From positions 1,787 to 12,851 of the forward strand of contig JAABYK010000289.1 of NCBI GenBank assembly GCA_011775825.1: a stretch of DNA of 11,065 bases, read 5' to 3'. Shown piece by piece: positions 6,843-11,065 of this stretch (positions within the stretch are counted from its first letter, which is position 1; every line of letters begins with the position of its first letter). The notes beneath the pieces were generated by a model, which was not told the DNA's origin, ran no database searches, and saw nothing but the letters and a program-made list of their open reading frames with translations. Both the position numbers and the translations under genes were made by a program. This stretch comes from Candidatus Zhuqueibacterota bacterium. Lineage in GTDB: Bacteria; Zhuqueibacterota; Zhuqueibacteria; Oceanimicrobiales; Oceanimicrobiaceae.

Positions 6843-7196
6843 AGTACGGATTTACACTGATTCAACACAGATAAGATGGAATTCAAAGCTGCACAAGAAT
6901 AACAATCCGAAAGATGAACCACAATTACTCAATGATTTAAAAGCAATGGAAAGGAAAGTAGGATTTACTCATCAATTCCTGAACCCCTGAATTGAGTCAG
7001 GGTCAGGCTCCTCAGGAACAGTTTCGGAAAAGAAAGAATAAAATTCAACGCTTCATTATTAACAAACCTGTACGAATTCGATTGGGTATCCGTGTTTTAT
7101 CGGTGTCAATCTGTGGCTAATGAGCCCTCATAAGTGCACCTTTACACACTTTGATCGACATAGCGCACTAAAATATTCTATCCCGAGTCAAGCTTT
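6843..7196. repeat. Intergenic region bounded by inverted degenerate repeats
   Basis: This 354-bp gap has no convincing gene. An inverted pair, 6844-6873 and 7087-7116, matches at 22 of 30 positions and belongs to the same ATCNGTGT...ATC.GTGTNAATCNG family as the repeats at 4018-4112. Between the arms is a hairpin at 6976-7018: the outer stem TTCCTGA/TCAGGAA (6976-6982, 7012-7018) encloses an inner stem CCCTGA/TCAGGG (6985-6990, 6997-7002). It has no T-tract, so an intrinsic terminator is not supported. Confidence 0.6.
7151..7179 (+). promoter_or_regulatory. Candidate promoter of the ligase/amidase operon
   Basis: TTGATC (7151-7156) and TATTCT (7174-7179) are spaced by 17 bp, each matching four of six sigma-70 consensus positions, 17 bp before the operon's first ATG. 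It is the best candidate in the gap but a modest match, and the short leader leaves little room for regulation. Confidence 0.35.
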
Positions 7197-9374
7197 ATGA
7201 AAGTTGCCGTTATTTACAACAAGAGGCACGTTGAAACGTCGGATGTGATCGACGTTTTCGGACCGCAAACGAAAGAACGCTACAACCCCAAGACCGTGGA
7301 GAAGGTTGCCGCTGCCCTGGAGCACGACGGCCACAACGTTCGCGTCGTCGAAGGAAATATCAATGTGGCGGAGGAGTTGGGCAATTTTATGCCAAGGGTC
7401 ATCGCCGGGGAACGTCCTGGTATGATCTTCAACATGGCTTATGGCATTCAGGGCCAGAGCCGGTATACGCACATTCCGGCGCTTCTGGAAATGCTCGGCC
7501 TGCCGTACGTAGGTTCGGGGCCGGAAGCTCACGCCATTGCACTCGACAAAGTCATGTCCAAAATCATCTTTCGTCAGCACGGACTCCCGACGCCGCAATT
7601 TTGGGTCTTCTCCAATTCCAATGAAAATATGGATGACGTGACCTATCCGGTGATCGTCAAACCGAAGATGGAGGCGGTCTCGATGGGGCTTGAAATCGTC
7701 GACAATCAAAAGGATTTACGGCAAGCTGTACAGTTTGTGATTGAGAATTTTCAGCAGCAAGCTTTGGCGGAAGCCTTTATCTCCGGTCGCGAATTTGCAG
7801 TGGGCTTGTTAGGCAATGGCACCGCTCTCGAAGTGCTGCCAATCGTTGAGTTTGACCTGCGCGGCGATCCGAACACCATCCAGACTCAGGAAGATAAGAT
7901 GGCGAAGCCACTGGAGAAGATCTGTCCGGCCAAAATCTCTGATGAATTGGCTGACCAGATGCGGGAATTGGCTTGCGGGGCGCTTGGCGCACTCGGCATT
8001 CAGGACTTCGCCCGCATTGACTTGCGTATGGACGCCGATGGTAACCTGTACATCCTGGAATTGAACTCGATGGCAAGTCTCGGAGCAACCGGCTCCTACG
8101 TTCATGCCGCCCAGGTCGCCGGTTACACCTACACATCGCTGGTGAATCGCATGTTGGAAGTGGCGGCCATGCGCTATTTCGGCAAATCCCATCTTGAAGT
8201 ATCCGAACCTGAAGATAACGAAAGCGCCGAAGCAAAGCCGCTGCGCGTTCAGGTGCGCTCCCATGTGCGCAGCAATCTGACGACCCTCTCAGACAATCTG
8301 TGCCGAATGGTAGGCATCAACTCTTTTGTTCATAACACCGAAGGAGTTAACCAACTCGGAAGATGGATTTCGAGTCGTTTGCGGCAAGTTGGTTTTCACC
8401 GCCAAATCTATCCACAGAGTGAAGTCGGCAACGTTCTCTATTTTAGCAATCATGACGCGGAGCAGAATCATATTCTTCTGTTAGGACATTTAGACACGTT
8501 CTACAGCTATCAGGATTACATCCCGTTTCGCGAGGAACGCGGGCGGTTTTACGGATCAGGCGTTGCGGAAAGCAAGGGAGGCCTGGCAACGATGCTCGCT
8601 GCCTTGCGGGCGTTGCGGTTTACTCGACGTTTTAAAAAAGTCCGTTGTGGCATCCTTCTGACTTCCGACAACGCGCTGGGTGGACGCTTTAGCAAAGAAT
8701 TAGTCTCGGAGCTGGCTGCTCGTTCCGGCTGCGTGGTGGGCCTCAAGCATGGTGACCTCGATGGCGGCATCGTGACCTCGTGTGCCGGAAGACTGGATTT
8801 TCAAATTGAATTGACAAACATAAAAAGCGTGCATCTGACACACGTTCCGAATGTCATCAAAACGATTTCTCAAAAGGTCATCTCGTGGCAGAAGCTCACT
8901 TCAGAGGAAAAGGGCATTCTGGTTCAGCCCAACGCGTTGGAGGCGCGCATCCTCTATGGCTTGGCTCCGGACTATGCCACGACATCGCTGTTTGTTCAAT
9001 TCAAAGAGGCCAACCAGGGCAAAGATTTAGAAAAAAAGATTAGACAAATTGCCCAAAAGGGTCTAAATTCCAAATTGCAGGTCCGGATAAAAAAAGGAGT
9101 CTATCGTCCTCCTGTTGTAGAAGGTGAACAGTCGAAAAAATTCTTTGAACACGTACAAAAAGTCGCCAAGCGGCAGGAAATCAAAGTTAAGTCTGTCCAC
9201 CGATTAACCTCATCGGATATCTGTTACGTTCCCGAAGGCATTCCGGTGTTAGAAGGACTTGGCCCGCTGGGAAAAGAAACCCATTCTCCAAGTGAATACA
9301 TTTTGCGTGACAGCTTGATCGATCGAGCCACGATCCTGGCCATGGTCATCCGTTTGAGTACGGATGAGTTGTAG
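7197..9374 (+). CDS. ATP-grasp (Ddl-like) ligase fused to degenerate M20 peptidase domain
   Basis: A 725-aa two-domain cytoplasmic protein. Residues 1-330 are an ATP-grasp ligase related to D-Ala-D-Ala ligase: GLPYVGSGPEAHAIALDKVMSK (101-122), VIVKP (152-156), EAFISGREFAVG (192-203) and the Mg2+ residues D275, E288 and N290 in IDLRMD ... ILELN. It should join a carboxylate to an amine using ATP. The usual Ddl substrate loop after ELN (LPGMT) is instead SMASLGATGS, so the substrate is probably not D-Ala. After an acidic linker (331-349), residues about 350-725 resemble M20 peptidases: GHLDT (430-434), SGVAESKGG (454-462), HVPNVIKTI (549-557), SSD (672-674) and THSPSEY (695-701). The catalytic DEE is D491-N492-A493, so hydrolysis is unlikely. 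First gene of the operon; the next starts 2 bp later. Start by frame and the Ddl-like MKVAVIYN strand. Confidence 0.9.
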   Translation: MKVAVIYNKRHVETSDVIDVFGPQTKERYNPKTVEKVAAALEHDGHNVRVVEGNINVAEELGNFMPRVIAGERPGMIFNMAYGIQGQSRYTHIPALLEMLGLPYVGSGPEAHAIALDKVMSKIIFRQHGLPTPQFWVFSNSNENMDDVTYPVIVKPKMEAVSMGLEIVDNQKDLRQAVQFVIENFQQQALAEAFISGREFAVGLLGNGTALEVLPIVEFDLRGDPNTIQTQEDKMAKPLEKICPAKISDELADQMRELACGALGALGIQDFARIDLRMDADGNLYILELNSMASLGATGSYVHAAQVAGYTYTSLVNRMLEVAAMRYFGKSHLEVSEPEDNESAEAKPLRVQVRSHVRSNLTTLSDNLCRMVGINSFVHNTEGVNQLGRWISSRLRQVGFHRQIYPQSEVGNVLYFSNHDAEQNHILLLGHLDTFYSYQDYIPFREERGRFYGSGVAESKGGLATMLAALRALRFTRRFKKVRCGILLTSDNALGGRFSKELVSELAARSGCVVGLKHGDLDGGIVTSCAGRLDFQIELTNIKSVHLTHVPNVIKTISQKVISWQKLTSEEKGILVQPNALEARILYGLAPDYATTSLFVQFKEANQGKDLEKKIRQIAQKGLNSKLQVRIKKGVYRPPVVEGEQSKKFFEHVQKVAKRQEIKVKSVHRLTSSDICYVPEGIPVLEGLGPLGKETHSPSEYILRDSLIDRATILAMVIRLSTDEL

Positions 9375-9376
9375 AC

Positions 9377-11005
9377 ATGAAGCTTGAGAACATTGAAAAT
9401 CGCTTTGAGGCCACTTCCGACGGCAAGTGTGCATTTGCTGAAGGCGGGATGGTTGCGACAGCATTTCCGGAGGCCACACAAGCAGGCGTGGAGATGCTGC
9501 GGAAAGGCGGCAATGCCATAGATGCCGCTTGCGCAGCAGCGCTGGTATTGGGCGTATGTGAGCCTCAAGCAAGCGGTGTCGGCGGACAAAGCATGGCCAT
9601 TCTTCATACTCAAGGAAAAACCATCGCCATCGATGGCTCTACTCGAGTGCCTTCTTTGGCACATATCAGCCATTTTATGAACGGAGATCGCTTGCTCGGT
9701 TATAGAGCAACCACCGTCCCGAGTACGGTGACGGTTCTTGGCTATTTGAATTTTCATTACGGCGAATTAGAATGGCCCGAGATTCTGCAACCAGCCATTC
9801 GAATCGCCAAGGAGGGTTACCTGATCACCCGCCTGCAACATGACTTGCAGATGCGTGAACTCGAGAAGTTTTTCGAAATCCCATCGCGCTCCGGAGCCCG
9901 CTATTTTTTAAAAAAAGGAAATCGTCCTTATGAAGTCGGGGAGAGATTTGTCCAAAGTGACCTGGCAAATCTGCTGCAGCATCTGGCCGAGCACGGTCCC
10001 CATTCATTCTATCGTGGGAAGATCGCCAGGCAAATCGACGAAGACATGAGAGCCAACGATGGATTTTTGCGGAAGGATGACCTGGCTCTGATTCCCCGGC
10101 CCATTGAGAGAATTCCTTTGAAGCGACGTTATCGGGACATCATCGTGCACACCATGCCGCCGCCGGCTGCGGGGCGCACGTTGCTGTTGGTGCTCCTGAT
10201 GTTGAACCATCTTCCTTCGCGATTTTTACGCAGCGGCTCGCCGGAATCCTACCATTTTATCGCCGAGACGTTTCGAAAAGCTTTCTTGCAACGCAGAGAA
10301 CGCCCATACGACCCGAACACATATCCTCAGATTCCCGAGAAGAAAATGATCAATCGGGCTTTTGCTGAAGAGTTGGCCAAGACAATTCGCGATACCATCG
10401 ATGCCGAATTGCCGTGGTTGGAACCGCCCATGGGCGCGGGAGACACCACGCATCTCTCCGTGATGGACGCACAAGGGAACGCCATCGGTATCACGCAATC
10501 CATCGAGTTAGCTTATGGCTCGAAGGCCGCCGCCAACGGACTCGGCTTTCTTTATAATAATTATATGAACGCTCTAGAAAACAAAAAACCTGGTCATCCA
10601 TTTTACTTGCGTCCCAATGCGATTCCCTGGACGTCGGTAGCTCCCGCTATCGTGTTTCATAAAGATACTCCGTGGATGGTCGTGGGCAGCCCCGGCAGCA
10701 GTCGAATCTATTCGGCGGTCAGTCAATTTCTAGTGCATGTCATCGACGGTCGTCAACCGATCTGTGAGGCCATGCGGCGACCCCGCTTTCACTGTTCGAT
10801 CGGCGGCACGATCAGCCTTGAAGCCGATCGTTTTGATCCGGAGATCATCCACTACTTGGCTGACATGGGCTACAAGATTGATAGGCGGAGGCCATATTCG
10901 TTTTATCTCGGCGCGATCCAGGCTGCCCTGAGATGTAAGACGCGCGACGGGTTTCAGGGGGTGGCTGAAATTCGTCGGGATGGAATGGCTGCGGGTCTGT
11001 CATGA
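9377..11005 (+). CDS. Gamma-glutamyltransferase-fold Ntn-hydrolase, non-classical
   Basis: A 542-aa protein of the gamma-glutamyltranspeptidase/acylase superfamily, expected to self-cleave before T357 (GDTTHLSVMDAQGNA, 355-369) into a ~356-residue large and ~186-residue small subunit with T357 as nucleophile. Other family blocks are GGMVATAFPEATQAG (23-37), GGNAIDAACAAALVLGV (44-60), the MPPPAAG loop (260-266) and GSPGSSRI (437-444). Residues that bind the gamma-glutamyl group in E. coli Ggt appear changed: the DxRE loop is DGSTRVP (86-92), the TYTLN asparagine is E377, and the NNQMD aspartate is N398. No signal peptide is seen (MKLENIENRFEATSDGK), unlike the periplasmic enzymes. Transcribed with the ATP-grasp gene 2 bp upstream (weak GGATGAG site) and overlapping the next gene by ATGA. 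Probably a cytoplasmic amidase or acylase of unknown substrate. Confidence 0.9.
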   Translation: MKLENIENRFEATSDGKCAFAEGGMVATAFPEATQAGVEMLRKGGNAIDAACAAALVLGVCEPQASGVGGQSMAILHTQGKTIAIDGSTRVPSLAHISHFMNGDRLLGYRATTVPSTVTVLGYLNFHYGELEWPEILQPAIRIAKEGYLITRLQHDLQMRELEKFFEIPSRSGARYFLKKGNRPYEVGERFVQSDLANLLQHLAEHGPHSFYRGKIARQIDEDMRANDGFLRKDDLALIPRPIERIPLKRRYRDIIVHTMPPPAAGRTLLLVLLMLNHLPSRFLRSGSPESYHFIAETFRKAFLQRRERPYDPNTYPQIPEKKMINRAFAEELAKTIRDTIDAELPWLEPPMGAGDTTHLSVMDAQGNAIGITQSIELAYGSKAAANGLGFLYNNYMNALENKKPGHPFYLRPNAIPWTSVAPAIVFHKDTPWMVVGSPGSSRIYSAVSQFLVHVIDGRQPICEAMRRPRFHCSIGGTISLEADRFDPEIIHYLADMGYKIDRRRPYSFYLGAIQAALRCKTRDGFQGVAEIRRDGMAAGLS

Positions 11006-11065
11006 CGAAGCTCCCGGTGATTCCTCACGGTGGCACCAAAGTGCCACCAGAGCTTCGAGACCGGG
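11002..11065 (+). CDS. N-formylglutamate amidohydrolase-like protein (3' end outside window)
   Basis: Only the first 21 residues are visible: MTKLPVIPHGGTKVPPELRDR. The LPVxxPHGGTxxPPEL pattern is the N-terminal signature of the N-formylglutamate amidohydrolase (HutG/COG3741) family, zinc enzymes that split N-acyl bonds of glutamate-type substrates and whose PHGG/PHSG histidine is near the metal site. The ATG overlaps the stop of the upstream gene (ATGA at 11002-11005), typical of translational coupling, so it belongs to the same operon. The call rests on a short stretch and the family could be a divergent branch with another substrate. Confidence 0.65.
   Translation, partial: MTKLPVIPHGGTKVPPELRDR

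Noticed and set aside
6763..6990. 75-codon open frame overlapping the end of the two-TM gene
   Set aside because: It is an out-of-frame overlap running into the repeat region, with no motif or ribosome binding site.
9031..9092. A7 runs in the ligase fusion (A AAA AAG at 9032-9038, another at about 9088-9094) and T6A7 at 9904-9916 in the GGT-like gene, as programmed frameshift sites
   Set aside because: The heptamers fit slippery sites, but no downstream stem or useful alternative frame is visible and the zero-frame proteins are full length.
1..11065. CRISPR array, rRNA, complete tRNA or autonomous transposase
   Set aside because: No regularly spaced identical repeats, no rRNA signatures, and no transposase reading frame were found on either strand.

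Overview
The window reads as a piece of a bacterial chromosome of medium GC. Single genes are separated by repeat-rich gaps on the left, and a tight operon lies at the right edge. Weak or absent Shine-Dalgarno sites, a TTG start, a possible Bacteroidetes-type -7 box, an Atg22/UMF1-type transporter and abundant fold-back repeats fit an uncultivated lineage of the Fibrobacteres-Chlorobi-Bacteroidetes neighbourhood, for example candidate division KSB1. That placement is an impression from family resemblance, not a measurement. All genes are on the + strand.

Left part (1-3867): the C-terminal end of a HigA-type antitoxin; a 139-bp cruciform, MITE-like element; then a 1087-aa DNA polymerase III alpha subunit of the DnaE2-like kind. 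The polymerase has all three catalytic aspartates, a metal-binding-looking PHP domain and a C-terminal clamp-binding motif. Its reading frame is interrupted, without loss of frame, by about 115 bp of simple tandem repeats.

Middle (3868-7196): a fold-back repeat region; a DUF2283 protein with a long extra tail; a 12-TM UMF1-family transporter starting at TTG; a second large fold-back element; an unrecognised protein with two N-terminal membrane segments; and a gap bounded by an inverted pair of the same degenerate repeat family seen at 4018-4112.

Right part (7197-11065): a compact operon with 2-bp spacing and then an ATGA overlap. It encodes (i) a fusion of a D-Ala-D-Ala-ligase-like ATP-grasp domain with an M20 peptidase-like domain whose key catalytic residues are replaced, (ii) a gamma-glutamyltransferase-fold Ntn-hydrolase that keeps the nucleophilic threonine but lacks the usual gamma-glutamyl-recognition residues and has no signal peptide, and (iii) the start of an N-formylglutamate-amidohydrolase-like protein. 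Together they look like an uncharacterised amide-bond-forming and amide-cleaving module acting on an unknown, possibly glutamyl- or amino-acid-derived, compound. This operon is the best candidate in the window for an undescribed system.
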